From JANNWF01 sp052390415 (GTDB taxonomy: Bacteria; Pseudomonadota; Gammaproteobacteria; Xanthomonadales; Xanthomonadaceae), in assembly GCA_052390415.1 (NCBI GenBank), contig JBQTGY010000155.1, positions 1-35,763 of the forward strand: a DNA stretch of 35,763 nucleotides. The letters are read 5' to 3'. Below are positions 7,422 through 15,322 of the stretch, in pieces; position 1 is the stretch's first letter; every line of letters starts with the position of its first letter. The translations under genes and the position numbers were made by a program. The notes beneath the pieces were generated by a model that saw only the letters and a list, made by a program, of their open reading frames with translations, did not search any database and was not told the DNA's origin.

Positions 7422-8234
7422 ATGCCCGAACTTCCAGAAGTAGAAACCACCCGCCGCGGCATTGCGCCGCACTTGCGTGAACGCCGCGTGTTGGCGGCGA
7501 CCTTGCGCCGACCCGACCTGCGTTGGCCCATCGCGTTGGCGATTCGCGATGAGTTGCCCGGCCAGCGCATTCACGCGGTGCTTCGCCGCGCCAAGTATCT
7601 GTTGATCGAAGCCGAAACCGGCAGCGCGATCCTGCACTTGGGCATGTCGGGTTGCTTGCGCGTGTTGCCGGCTGCCACGCCAGCGACGACGCATGACCAC
7701 GTGGATTTGCTCATCGAGGGCGGTTCGATCCTGCGACTGAACGATCCGCGCCGGTTTGGTGCACTGCTGTGGCAGCGGCATGGAGAAACCCATCCCCTGT
7801 TAGCCAATCTCGGACCCGAGCCGCTCGCGGACGAGTTTGACGGCGCACTGCTTTTCCGCATGAGTCGCGGACGCCGCGCAGCGGTGAAGACGTTTCTGAT
7901 GGATCAGACGACCGTGGTTGGCGTGGGCAACATTTACGCTGCGGAAAGTCTGTTCGAGGCCGGTATTGATCCGCGTCGCGCCGCCGGGCGGGTGTCGCTG
8001 GCGCGTTATCAGCGCTTGGCGACCGCGGTCAAACGCATACTCGAATTCGCCATTCAGCGCGGTGGAACGACCTTGCGCGATTTTCTCAACCCGGATGGTG
8101 CCCCCGGCTACTTCGAACAGGAGTTGCTGGTTTATGGGCGTGAACGGCAACCGTGTCGCGCCTGCGGGATCACTTTGATGGGAATGTCGATCGGGCAACG
8201 GGCCACGGTATGGTGCCCGCGCTGCCAGCGCTGA
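7422..8234 (+). CDS. mutM: Formamidopyrimidine-DNA glycosylase (Fpg/MutM)
   Basis: 270 aa, the usual length. After Met removal the N-terminus PELPEVETTRRG supplies the catalytic Pro (residue 2) and Glu3. Lys58 lies in RRAKYLL. The helix-two-turn-helix GVGNIYAAESLFEAGIDP is intact, and the C-terminal zinc finger carries the four Cys of C-R-A-C and C-P-R-C. The bifunctional glycosylase/AP lyase removes 8-oxoguanine and formamidopyrimidines. It is monocistronic and convergent with the thioesterase gene. Confidence 0.97.
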   Translation: MPELPEVETTRRGIAPHLRERRVLAATLRRPDLRWPIALAIRDELPGQRIHAVLRRAKYLLIEAETGSAILHLGMSGCLRVLPAATPATTHDHVDLLIEGGSILRLNDPRRFGALLWQRHGETHPLLANLGPEPLADEFDGALLFRMSRGRRAAVKTFLMDQTTVVGVGNIYAAESLFEAGIDPRRAAGRVSLARYQRLATAVKRILEFAIQRGGTTLRDFLNPDGAPGYFEQELLVYGRERQPCRACGITLMGMSIGQRATVWCPRCQR

Positions 8235-8235
8235 G

Positions 8236-8261
8236 GTCTGATCGAAGCAGTCGGATCAGAC
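8236..8261. terminator. Possible bidirectional terminator hairpin
   Basis: GTCTGATC (8236-8243) pairs with GATCAGAC (8254-8261) around a 10-nt loop, between the convergent stops of mutM (8234) and the thioesterase (8256, inside the stem). No strong T-run follows on either strand, so its efficiency is uncertain. Confidence 0.35.
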
Positions 8262-8726
8262 TTTCGGTCGCAGCGCGACAAAGCGACCTTCCAGCGTGGT
8301 CGCCGGGCTGCCATCGGGCAAGGTCACCACCGCCGCCAGAGTGGCGCGTGCCTTGCCACGGCTGCGATAGGCCGCCAGAAAACTTTCCCAACATTGACCC
8401 GGTGCCAGGCGCGCATCGGCATGCAACTCGCCATAGAGCGGCGCCAGATAACGCAGGGTGGAGTCCTGCACATAGACCTCGGCGTCCGCAAAGCCGGCTT
8501 CGGTCAGGTGCAGATTCACCAGTCCCCAGGCACTCAATGTGAGCAAGCCCGCCAGCGAGCCACCAAACGCAGAACCTTTGTCGTTGATGTTGGCGGCCAA
8601 CGGTCCGCTCAATCGCAAGACCTGCGAATCGAATGCGACTGCGCGAAAGCCCAGCGCTCGCACCGGCGGCATGCTGTCGAGCTTGGATTGCAGGCACGCA
8701 AGGCGGTCAGAAATCGGGTCGGTCAT
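8256..8726 (-). CDS. Hotdog-fold thioesterase-like protein (YiiD C-terminal type)
   Basis: 156 aa from the ATG at 8726 (MTDPISDRL). The centre reads G-P-L-A-A-N-I-N-D-K-G-S-A-F-G-G-S, with the N-x-N-x-x-G-T-x-F-G-G-S-like helix motif of the YiiD C-terminal/DUF4442-type hotdog thioesterases. YVQDSTLRYLAPLYGELHA forms the long beta strand. Such proteins hydrolyse acyl-CoA thioesters, but the substrate here cannot be read from sequence. The gene is divergent from hemD with 81 bp between the starts and convergent with mutM. Confidence 0.75.
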   Translation of the reverse strand: MTDPISDRLACLQSKLDSMPPVRALGFRAVAFDSQVLRLSGPLAANINDKGSAFGGSLAGLLTLSAWGLVNLHLTEAGFADAEVYVQDSTLRYLAPLYGELHADARLAPGQCWESFLAAYRSRGKARATLAAVVTLPDGSPATTLEGRFVALRPKV

Positions 8727-8807
8727 GCGGCGGTCAGCGAGTTCGGGGGCGCAATGGTGCACCAAACCGGGGCAGTGCGGAGTCAATGGTCGCGTTAGGC
8801 TAGGCGA

Positions 8808-9596
8808 ATGCTCGCCTCATCCACCTCCCCAATGTGCCTGCGCGGCTGGACCGTGATTGGCTTGCGCGCCAGCAATCAACAGGCGCCGCTGCGGCGCGCC
8901 AGTCGAGCGCAGGGTGCATCGTTCCTCAGTCTCCCGGGGCTGCGGTTGCTGCCACAGAACGACCCGGCAACTCGCGAAAATCTCGCCGCAGCGCTGGCCC
9001 GTTCCGTGTGCATCTTCAGCAGCCCGGCGGCCGTACGCTTCGCACGCCAGCTGGCAAATCCGCTACCAACGGCGATGCGCGCGCTGGCAATCGGTAACGG
9101 CACAGCGGCGGCGTTGCGACGCGCGGGCATCCGCGATGTGCAGTCGCCATCCACGCAGATGCGCAGCGAAGGACTGCTGGCCATGGGTGCCCTGTTGCCG
9201 CCGCCCGCGCGCGTTGGTTTGGTGACTGCGCCCGGCGGTCGCGGTGAAATCGCGAGGACGCTGCGCGAGCGCGGCGCCGAGGTCTGCGTTGCCGAAGTCT
9301 ATCGCCGTGAATCTGCCAAATTGACGGCGACTGCGCGCCGACGGCTGTTGGATTTGCGCGGTCCCATCGCCGTCTTGCTCAGCAGTGAGGAAGCACTACG
9401 CGCTGTGCATTCGCAGCTAAGTGCCGCCGAACAGCAGAAGTTGCTTGCTGCGGTCGTCGTCTGCGCCAGTCCTCGACTCGGTGATGTGGCCGAACAACTT
9501 GGCTTTTCGCGGCGGATTGAAGCCAGTTCAACCCAACCGAAGGCGCAGCTGGCCGCGCTTGCCAGCTACCGCTGTCAGGAGGTCATCGACAAGTGA
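8808..9596 (+). CDS. hemD: Uroporphyrinogen-III synthase
   Basis: 262 aa. HemD cyclises hydroxymethylbilane with inversion of ring D to give uroporphyrinogen III. The family is poorly conserved. Support comes from SVCIFSSPAAVRFA (the typical F-x-S-x-x-A-V), LAIGNGTAAALRRAGI (G-x-x-T-A-x-x-L-x-x-x-G), a linker GLVTAPGGRGEIARTLRERGA and VYRRES. Position is strong evidence: it is followed by hemX and hemY in the order typical of gammaproteobacteria, with hemX beginning 80 bp downstream. hemC is not in the window. Confidence 0.9.
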   Translation: MLASSTSPMCLRGWTVIGLRASNQQAPLRRASRAQGASFLSLPGLRLLPQNDPATRENLAAALARSVCIFSSPAAVRFARQLANPLPTAMRALAIGNGTAAALRRAGIRDVQSPSTQMRSEGLLAMGALLPPPARVGLVTAPGGRGEIARTLRERGAEVCVAEVYRRESAKLTATARRRLLDLRGPIAVLLSSEEALRAVHSQLSAAEQQKLLAAVVVCASPRLGDVAEQLGFSRRIEASSTQPKAQLAALASYRCQEVIDK

Positions 9597-9676
9597 TTCA
9601 AGGCGCTTGATTGACCCGGCAAGCCAACGCATCGCCCGCCAAAGCCCGGCAGGCTAGTGGGCCTTCCGGTAGCATC

Positions 9677-10921
9677 ATGGGTAAGGTCTACCCAGACGCC
9701 CACTTCTACGCCGTGACCGATTCTGCGATTGACGTTGCACCGACCAGCGATTCTGCCGACGTGCAACTTGCTACGCCCCCGCCCAAGCGCGCTCGTCGAA
9801 CCGTGTGGCCTTGGCTGATTCTGATACTGGCTATCGCCGCAGCGGGTCTGTGGTTTTGGGATGCGCAAAAGCGTCTCGCCATTGCCCAGCGCAGCAGCGA
9901 CGAGTGGCGTCAAATTGCCGACGAGCTGCGTGGCCGACAGCTGGAAGTGGATCGCGAGTTGGAAGGCCTGCGCGACCGCCAGCGCAGCATCGACAACAAG
10001 CTGAGCGACACAACCTCTGGCCAGCGTGTGCTGCGCGAGGAAGTGTTGGGGATAGGCGAACGCGCGGCGCTGCTTGAGGACGCCATCGCGCGTTTGGCGC
10101 AAACCCGCCAAGAGGGTGCGCAGGCGATGCTGCTGGACGAAGCCGAGTTCCTGCTGCTGACCGGGCATGAGCGACTTTTGCTGTTTCGTGATGCCGGTGC
10201 CGCCGTACGCGCATTTGCGCTCGCGGATGCTGCCCTCGGCGGCTTGCAAGATCCGCTGTTCGCGCCACTGCGATTGACGTTGGCGCAAGAAATTGCAGCC
10301 CTGAATGCTTTGCCTGCAGACCCGCTGCCGATGGCACGCTCCCGCATCAATGCTGTGCTCGCAGAATTGGCCTCACTTCCGCCACCTCGGCAAGACGCAG
10401 GCATCGACGCTGGCAATTCTTCTCGCCTGCTGGAGTTGCTTGGCCAGCTGATCACGGTGCGCCGTCTGGACGAAGCAGGCGCGCCTGTGGATCCGTTGTT
10501 GCGTGGTGCTCAGCTGACCGCGCTGCGATTGCGCCTGCAACTGGGACTAGCCGCGCTGGAACGGGGTGACGCAGCGGCCTGGAGCGCAAGCCTGAAGGCC
10601 ATCGAAGTCGACCTGAAGACGTTGTTTGAAGCGACCGACAGTCGTGTTGTTGCCCACCTGCAGGCGCTGGCTGGGCTGCAATCACCCACGCCATCGCCAC
10701 CCGCATCCGTGGGTGCCACCTTGCGTGAACTGCGTGGCCTGCGCGCAACACGTCGTCTGGGCAGCGCGCAATCGCCCACATCGCCGGCGGCTCCCGCAGA
10801 CGTCGATTCAGCCCGCAGCCCTGCCCCGTCCGCCGAGGCAACAGAATCGGCTGCGGTGCCGGACAAGGACGTCGAGCCAAGCCCGGACGTTGAGCCAAGT
10901 CCCATGGTCGAAGTCGAATGA
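9677..10921 (+). CDS. hemX: HemX-family membrane protein
   Basis: 414 aa from the ATG at 9677; the frame is open from a TTG at 9611. One transmembrane helix (about residues 44-61) follows a cytoplasmic N-terminus rich in Pro and Arg. A heptad-rich coiled coil follows (R-Q-L-E-V-D-R-E-L-E-G-L-R-D-R-Q-R), then DEAEFLLLTGHERLLLFRD, a hallmark of HemX. The last 60 or so residues are Pro/Ser/Glu-rich and probably disordered. HemX is often labelled uroporphyrin-III C-methyltransferase, but it has no methyltransferase motif; its role next to HemD/HemY is unclear. It overlaps hemY by 4 bp (ATGA). Confidence 0.9.
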   Translation: MGKVYPDAHFYAVTDSAIDVAPTSDSADVQLATPPPKRARRTVWPWLILILAIAAAGLWFWDAQKRLAIAQRSSDEWRQIADELRGRQLEVDRELEGLRDRQRSIDNKLSDTTSGQRVLREEVLGIGERAALLEDAIARLAQTRQEGAQAMLLDEAEFLLLTGHERLLLFRDAGAAVRAFALADAALGGLQDPLFAPLRLTLAQEIAALNALPADPLPMARSRINAVLAELASLPPPRQDAGIDAGNSSRLLELLGQLITVRRLDEAGAPVDPLLRGAQLTALRLRLQLGLAALERGDAAAWSASLKAIEVDLKTLFEATDSRVVAHLQALAGLQSPTPSPPASVGATLRELRGLRATRRLGSAQSPTSPAAPADVDSARSPAPSAEATESAAVPDKDVEPSPDVEPSPMVEVE

Positions 10922-12171
10922 AACTGTTTCGGCAGGTGCTGATCCTGCTTGCACTGGCCGTACTGGGGGCGCTGGTCTGGCACTGGCTGGCACTGGATCC
11001 AGGCTATGTGCTGGTGACCTTTCGCGGCTGGAGTGTCGAAAGCACCTTGGTCGTCGCCATCGCCCTCGGCATCGTGATCGGATTGCTGCTGCGGATGCTG
11101 TTGTGGCTGCTGCGGGCGCCGTTTGTGGGCTGGCGCCGACGCCAGCGGCGAATTGCTCGCGGACGTCTGGCAGATGGCCTGATGGCGTTGGAAGATGGAC
11201 GCTGGGTGCAAGCCGACCGCTTGCTCGGCAAGGCCGCCCGCGAGGAGTCGCTGCGTGTGCCCGCCTTGTTGGCTGCGCATCGTGCCGCGCATGCACGCGG
11301 ACAAACCGAACGCGCCATCGGCTTGTTGGCGGAGGCCGGCATGGCGGGTGGACAGACTCAGGCACGCTTGATCAATGTCGAACATCTGATCGAACGAGGG
11401 CAGTTCGCCAGCGCCGCCGAGCTGCTGGAGCACGCCGCCGTCAATGACAACCTCAGCCCGCGCGGCCTTGAGCTGCGCGTGCAAGCCCTGGTCGGCGCCG
11501 GCCGCGCGGCGGAAGCGCTGGACCTGCTGCCAGCCTTGCGCGCCAGCAAGATTCGCGAAGGCGAGGCGTTGCTCAAGCTGGAGGCTCACGCCATCGCCGC
11601 GGCACTGTTGCAGACCGAGGGCCTGGGCGTGTTGTTGGCGCGCTGGAAAGGCTTGAGCAAGCCGCAGCGCAAACAAGCTGAGTTGATCGATGCATTTGCC
11701 CGTCGTGCCGCCATGCTGGGCGATGCCGATGAAGCCGCCGCTGCCATCGAACGCGCCCTCAACAAGGACTGGTCGGAGACCTTGGCGAGACGCTATGGCG
11801 AGCTCGCCCACAGTGATCGCTCGCAAGCCATCCGCCGCGCCGAATCGTGGCTGGCCGAGCATCCCGGCAGCCCGGGCATCCAGCTGACGCTGGGCAATTT
11901 ATGCCGTGCTGAACAACTTTGGGGCAAGGCCGAGGACTATCTGCTGCGCGCACTCGGCGGCGACGTCGATGCCCACGTCTGGGAAGCCATGGGCGAGCTT
12001 TATGCGCAACAGGCCGACGATGCACGCGCGCGACAGGCCTTCGCCAACGCCGTCCGTGCCAGCCGCGGTGAGGCCTGCGAGAGTGTGCGTCGGATCCACC
12101 GAATTGCGCTGGAAGTCACGGCGTATGAGGAGCGCAGCAGCATGGGCGTGCCGCGCTTGCCGGCGTCGTAA
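10918..12171 (+). CDS. hemY: HemY-family TPR membrane protein
   Basis: 417 aa. Two N-terminal transmembrane helices (about residues 4-24 and 40-62), with the conserved DPGYVLVTFRGWSVESTL between them, match the HemY N-terminal domain. The rest is a series of Ala/Leu-rich helical pairs of TPR type (for example A-L-E-R-A-L-N-K-D-W and N-L-C-R-A-E-Q-L-W-G-K-A-E-D-Y-L). Proteobacterial HemY is unrelated to the protoporphyrinogen oxidase of the same name; it is thought to be an inner-membrane scaffold for haem synthesis. It is coupled to hemX by an ATGA overlap and followed after 13 bp by the acyltransferase. Confidence 0.92.
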   Translation: MKLFRQVLILLALAVLGALVWHWLALDPGYVLVTFRGWSVESTLVVAIALGIVIGLLLRMLLWLLRAPFVGWRRRQRRIARGRLADGLMALEDGRWVQADRLLGKAAREESLRVPALLAAHRAAHARGQTERAIGLLAEAGMAGGQTQARLINVEHLIERGQFASAAELLEHAAVNDNLSPRGLELRVQALVGAGRAAEALDLLPALRASKIREGEALLKLEAHAIAAALLQTEGLGVLLARWKGLSKPQRKQAELIDAFARRAAMLGDADEAAAAIERALNKDWSETLARRYGELAHSDRSQAIRRAESWLAEHPGSPGIQLTLGNLCRAEQLWGKAEDYLLRALGGDVDAHVWEAMGELYAQQADDARARQAFANAVRASRGEACESVRRIHRIALEVTAYEERSSMGVPRLPAS

Positions 12172-12184
12172 TGCCGGCCTGGTG

Positions 12185-13111
12185 ATGCCAACTCTGCGTT
12201 CGCAAAGCCCAACCTCGGCCGGCCCCGCACCACGATCACCGCGCTGCTGGCCCACCTATTTCGGCATCACTCTGCTGTGGCTGCTCGCCCGCTTGCCGTG
12301 GTCGTTGCAGCGCGGCTTGGGTCACTTCCTCGGCGCCATCCTGTACGGCGTACTTGGCAGCCGCCGCCGCGCCGCGCGGCGAAACATTGCCTTGTGCTTT
12401 CCCGACCTGAGATCAACCGATCAACAGCGCCTGTTGCGCGAGAGTTTTCGTGATCTCGGCATCGGCGTATTCGAGTTCCTGCGCGCGTGGTGGGGCGATG
12501 TGAGCGCAATGCGCGCCACGGCCGACATCGAAGGCGTCGAGATTCTGCGCGAACTAAAACAGCAAGGCCGCGGCGTGATCCTGGTCTCGGGCCACTTCAT
12601 GACGCTGGAACTGTGCGGCCGCCTGCTCTGCGATCACGCAGCCCTGGCCGGCATGTATCGCGCCCACGACGATCCCGCCTTCGAATGGGCGGTCAAGCGC
12701 GGGCGTCTGCGCTATGCCACCGCGATGTTTGGACGCGACGAACTGCGCGCCGCGATTCGCCATCTCAAACAGGCCGGCATCCTCTGGTACGCGCCGGATC
12801 AGGACATGCGCGGCAAGGACACCGTATTCGCCCCGTTCTTCAACATCCAAGCCGCCAGCATCACCGCCACCCACCAACTGGCCCGCGTCTCCGGCGCCGC
12901 CGTAGTGCCGTTCTTCCATCGCCGCATCGGTGCCCGCTACGTGCTGCGCGTCGGCGCGCCGCTAGCTGACTTTCCCAGCGCCGACCCGCAAGCCGACACT
13001 ACCCGCGTCAACGCACTGATTGAAGCCATGGTGCGTGAGGCACCGAGTCAGTATCTGTGGATACATCGGCGGTTTAAGCGAAGGCCGGAGGGGGAGGCGT
13101 CGTTGTATTGA
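12185..13111 (+). CDS. Lysophospholipid/lipid A acyltransferase, LpxL/LpxM family
   Basis: 308 aa from the ATG at 12185; the frame is open further upstream inside hemY, but this start gives the usual length. A hydrophobic N-terminal anchor (about 24-40) precedes RRAARRNIALCFPDLR, typical of the family. The catalytic H-x4-E motif is H137FMTLE142, followed by MYRAHDDPAFEW, equivalent to Y-R-P-x-x-x-P in LpxL, and ILWYAPDQDMRGKDTVFAPFFN, the D-Q-D substrate loop. The enzyme transfers secondary acyl chains from acyl-ACP to Kdo-lipid A. Whether it adds laurate, myristate or another acid cannot be told. Confidence 0.9.
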   Translation: MPTLRSQSPTSAGPAPRSPRCWPTYFGITLLWLLARLPWSLQRGLGHFLGAILYGVLGSRRRAARRNIALCFPDLRSTDQQRLLRESFRDLGIGVFEFLRAWWGDVSAMRATADIEGVEILRELKQQGRGVILVSGHFMTLELCGRLLCDHAALAGMYRAHDDPAFEWAVKRGRLRYATAMFGRDELRAAIRHLKQAGILWYAPDQDMRGKDTVFAPFFNIQAASITATHQLARVSGAAVVPFFHRRIGARYVLRVGAPLADFPSADPQADTTRVNALIEAMVREAPSQYLWIHRRFKRRPEGEASLY

Positions 13112-13277
13112 GGGAGCGGGTTTCGCGGTGATCTCAACTCCGATGCCGGTCGCGTCGGATCTGGATGCTGACCGTCGCCATGCAGCATCAAGGGCCGGAC
13201 ATCTTCTTGTCACAGGTACGGGCAACCTCCCACCGCTGGATTGTTCAAAATCGGATCAACTACGCACGATCATTCCG

Positions 13278-13301
13278 CAGTTGTCAGTTGTCAGTTGTCA
13301 G
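13278..13301. repeat. 7-bp tandem repeat at the edge of the accessory module
   Basis: CAGTTGT is repeated three times (13278-13298), followed by CAG. It sits exactly where the minus-strand 185-aa gene ends (its TGA is 13298-13300), between host-like DNA (LpxL) and the accessory module. The stretch 13112-13277 holds no supportable gene. Confidence 0.75.
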
Positions 13302-13855
13302 CCCCTACTTTGCCAAAGGACAAAGTCGAGCTTCTTCTCATTCGTTATGCCAGTTCTCGGATAGAGGCTGTCAAATGCGTCCACCAAGTACTTCCCGTTG
13401 TCTGTACCAAGGAAATCCGCAAAAAGTGTTTCAAGCTTTCGATGGAGCAAGGAGATCGCAGCTGATCGATTGGCGGTCTTGGCCGAGGGGAGGCGTAGGC
13501 CAAGTCTCCTCAGCACGACCGAATCGATGACGGGCTTGGAGGGGTTAAGGGTCGCGAGTAGCTTGCTTGCAAATGAAGACTCGTACCGTCCGGTTGCTTT
13601 CCAGATCAGGGCAAGAACAGCGTGGAACGTCAACTGTCCGTGCTTTGCGTCAGCCATAAGCCCAAAGTAGATTCTTTGCCATGCTACGGCGCGACGTACC
13701 CGATAGAAATGGTTGTATCGCCTCCGAAATTCAGCCTCATCATGGAACTGATCGCGCCCACGTGCGCTGGCCTGAAGCCACAAATACTGTTGGAGACCCG
13801 GCGCGACTTTAGGCAGCGCCGCATCTATCTCTGCTTTAGTCAGGGTGACAGTCAT
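13298..13855 (-). CDS. Unknown 185-aa protein of the accessory module
   Basis: 185 aa from the ATG at 13855 (MTVTLTKAEID); the frame is open to 13948, but residues before this Met are low-complexity. Visible features are F-x-x-R-Y-N-H-F-Y-R-V-R-R, a Trp-containing segment LALIWKATGRYESSFASKLL, then ATLNPSKPVIDSVVLRRLGL and a C-terminus K-K-L-D-F-V-L-W. The pattern F-x-S-K-L-L-x-x-L-x-P-x-x-P-V-x-D-S-x-V is one I associate with widespread accessory-genome hypothetical proteins, but I cannot name a domain or function. There are no membrane segments. It is the last gene of a minus-strand run of accessory genes and follows the broken nuclease-like gene after 102 bp. The local sequence is visibly less GC-rich than its neighbours. 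Confidence 0.6.
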   Translation of the reverse strand: MTVTLTKAEIDAALPKVAPGLQQYLWLQASARGRDQFHDEAEFRRRYNHFYRVRRAVAWQRIYFGLMADAKHGQLTFHAVLALIWKATGRYESSFASKLLATLNPSKPVIDSVVLRRLGLRLPSAKTANRSAAISLLHRKLETLFADFLGTDNGKYLVDAFDSLYPRTGITNEKKLDFVLWQSRG

Positions 13856-13957
13856 GGTGCTCGCGAAGGGGCTAACGCTGCGCCAACCAAGCAATGGCCG
13901 AAAAGAGATTGGCTGACCGCTACGAGTCATCGCAGGGCCGCCTGACACAGTTGGCCT

Positions 13958-14728
13958 TCATCGCGACGAATTCTTTCTTTTTGTGAGCAGAACCAGAATC
14001 TTTTCGGCGGCGTCCTTGGCCCTTGCCGGCGTGTCGCACTCACTGGCAAGAATTCGCTCGACATGCACTCCTTCGTGCAAAAGCATGGTCGTTCGCTTGT
14101 GAGCTTCGGCTGGAGTTTCCTGGTGAACCGTGTCGCCGTCGATTTCTACGACCAAAGTTACGCCGTTGTGCACGATAAAAAAATCTGGCTCTATCCGAAT
14201 GTATGTTTCACCCCCGCGCACAAAAACGGGAAGCGGGGCAAAGGAGATGCCGAGGGACTTTATTGCGCGGTAGAAGTGAACCTCAGGCTGCGAGCGAAAC
14301 AGCAGGCCGTCGGTCGAGAGGGGTGCAACGTTGTCGGATCTCACACGCCCCTGATTTGAGATCTTGCTCCCGCTTAGCCATGCCGCAGCCTTTTCGCGCC
14401 ACTGCAGATCCTCGACTACAGCTGGAACGATCTTGACTTGCGTGAGTCGGTCGTGCGCGTGCTGCTCGAGCAGCACATGCGCCATATCGCAAAACGACAG
14501 TTACAGATTGCCGAGTCCTTCTTGTAGCTGCGGAAAGAGGTTAATTGGAACATGCAGAAACAGCGTGTGAGAGGTCGTTCCGCCGTTCCAGTTGTCGTAT
14601 TGAGTTTCAACAACCTCGGGCGAGGAATAGGTCAAAACCGCGACCTCGCGTGCTGCCGCTTCGGCCGCGAACATTCTCGCGAGCGTGCCAAGGATCGGCT
14701 CAGGGTCTGCGAAGAATCGAGACTGCAA
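13958..14728 (-). pseudogene. PD-(D/E)XK nuclease-like gene split by an in-frame TAA
   Basis: One reading frame runs from about 14740 to 13958, interrupted only by TAA at 14501-14503. The best start is the TTG at 14728, with GGAGG 5 nt upstream. The first part (75 aa) contains FFADPEPILGTLARMFAAEAA and VETQYDNWNGGTTSHTLFL. The second part could restart at the ATG at 14485 (175 aa). It has the nuclease-like core: E68 in RSQPEVHFYRAI, D101 in RIEPDFFI, E114-x-D116 in LVVEIDGDTV, then H121. The spacing E...D...E-x-D-G...H recalls DUF559/Vsr-like endonuclease folds. The two parts read as one protein if the stop is replaced by a sense codon (CAA Gln differs by one base). It may therefore be a nonsense pseudogene or a gene expressed as two pieces. 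Confidence 0.65.
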
Positions 14729-14732
14729 GTTA

Positions 14733-14806
14733 GCCTCCAAAACTCAGCCACGCTTCTGCCGTAGCGAAGCGGAGGCAGGGACATCGGCTGAAGTGCGTTG
14801 TTGGGC
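14733..14806. other. attC-like nested palindrome
   Basis: On the plus strand TCAGCC (14744-14749) and CTGCC (14756-14760) pair with GGCAG (14774-14778) and GGCTGA (14786-14791). A GTTGGGC box at 14800-14806 matches the integron core-site consensus GTTRRRY. The left partner (GCC...AAC, 14733-14743) is degenerate. The layout recalls an integron attC site, but no integrase is in the window, so this is a tentative call. Confidence 0.3.
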
Positions 14807-15025
14807 ATGTGCGCGAAATACTCGCTGCGCCGTATTTGCGGGCAAGGCGATCTGGTCAAATGACTTCGCCGGGTAAAGGTAGTCCTCACCCGACTCGTCA
14901 ATGACGCGTAGCTGTGCATGCTTTTCGGCGTCGGCATCAGGGAGCACCTCGTAAAGCTTGCGCAGCTCTAGCGATGCCTCATAGCCATGATTGTCTACGC
15001 AGACTGCAAAATCGTGATGTGTCAT
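14744..15025 (-). CDS. Small accessory protein, 93 aa, unknown function
   Basis: Starts MTHHDFAVCVDNHGYEASLELRKLY (first residues), continues LPDADAEKHAQLRVIDESGEDYLYP and then a hydrophobic L-P-A. This pattern (C-V-x-N-x-G-Y-x-A-S-L-E, I-D-E-S-G-E-D-Y-L-Y-P) recurs in short hypothetical proteins of many bacterial accessory regions; I do not know its function. Such proteins usually end near residue 70-75; here the last 20 or so residues (S-A-D-V-P-A-S-A-S-L-R) are encoded by the attC-like palindrome and look like read-through into non-coding DNA. The ATG at 15025 overlaps the stop of the upstream remnant by 4 bp (ATGA), and the next gene begins 15 bp after its TGA, so it was part of a tight operon. 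Confidence 0.6.
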   Translation of the reverse strand: MTHHDFAVCVDNHGYEASLELRKLYEVLPDADAEKHAQLRVIDESGEDYLYPAKSFDQIALPANTAQRVFRAHAQQRTSADVPASASLRQKRG

Positions 15026-15265
15026 GGTTGTTGATCCGTGTAGCGCTTGATCTTGAACTCAAACTTGCCGATGCCTGTGGCCTCGTACCAGTGAACTTCA
15101 GCGTCTCGGGCCGCGCCGTCTGGCAGGCGCACCTTGGCCAGACCTTTACGCTTGCGCCAGTTTCCGGGACCTTAGACCTTTCGAAGGCGCGGCAACTCTC
15201 TGATTCCGCTGCCGCGAGCGATCGTTTCAGCAATGCGCCACCTTGCTGATGATCTCGAAATCCAT
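15022..15265 (-). pseudogene. Remnant of a small accessory gene (frameshift plus in-frame TAA)
   Basis: Reading from the ATG at 15265: M-D-F-E-I-I-S-K, then a one-base shift at about 15241, then WRIAETIARGSGIRELPRL in the next frame, R-K-V, TAA at 15172-15174, then GPGNWRKRKGLAKVRLPDG and AEVHWYEATGIGKFEFKIKR to a TGA at 15022-15024. Joined, these pieces make a coherent protein of about 80 aa with a basic W-R-K-R-K-G centre and a W-Y-E-A-x-G-I-G-K C-terminal motif. I recognise this as a recurrent small accessory protein of unknown function; I do not give it a name. The final stop overlaps the next gene's ATG (ATGA), the relic of an operon. The two lesions make it a likely pseudogene. Confidence 0.6.
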
Positions 15266-15322
15266 GCCCGCATGGTACCGATCTGCTTCTCATCATGCCC
15301 AACCATGGGCAGTCTTGCCCCG

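Noticed and set aside
10510..11862. 450-codon minus-strand open frame opposite hemX and hemY
   Set aside because: It is antisense to two well-supported genes. Its composition (Gln, His, Arg-rich, low complexity) is that of a high-GC shadow frame and resembles no family.
13856..13957. Second attC-like site between the nuclease-like gene and the 185-aa gene
   Set aside because: Both candidate core boxes (GGCCAAC and GTTAGCC on the minus strand) have a mismatch to consensus and the inner boxes do not pair well. Kept only as a hint.
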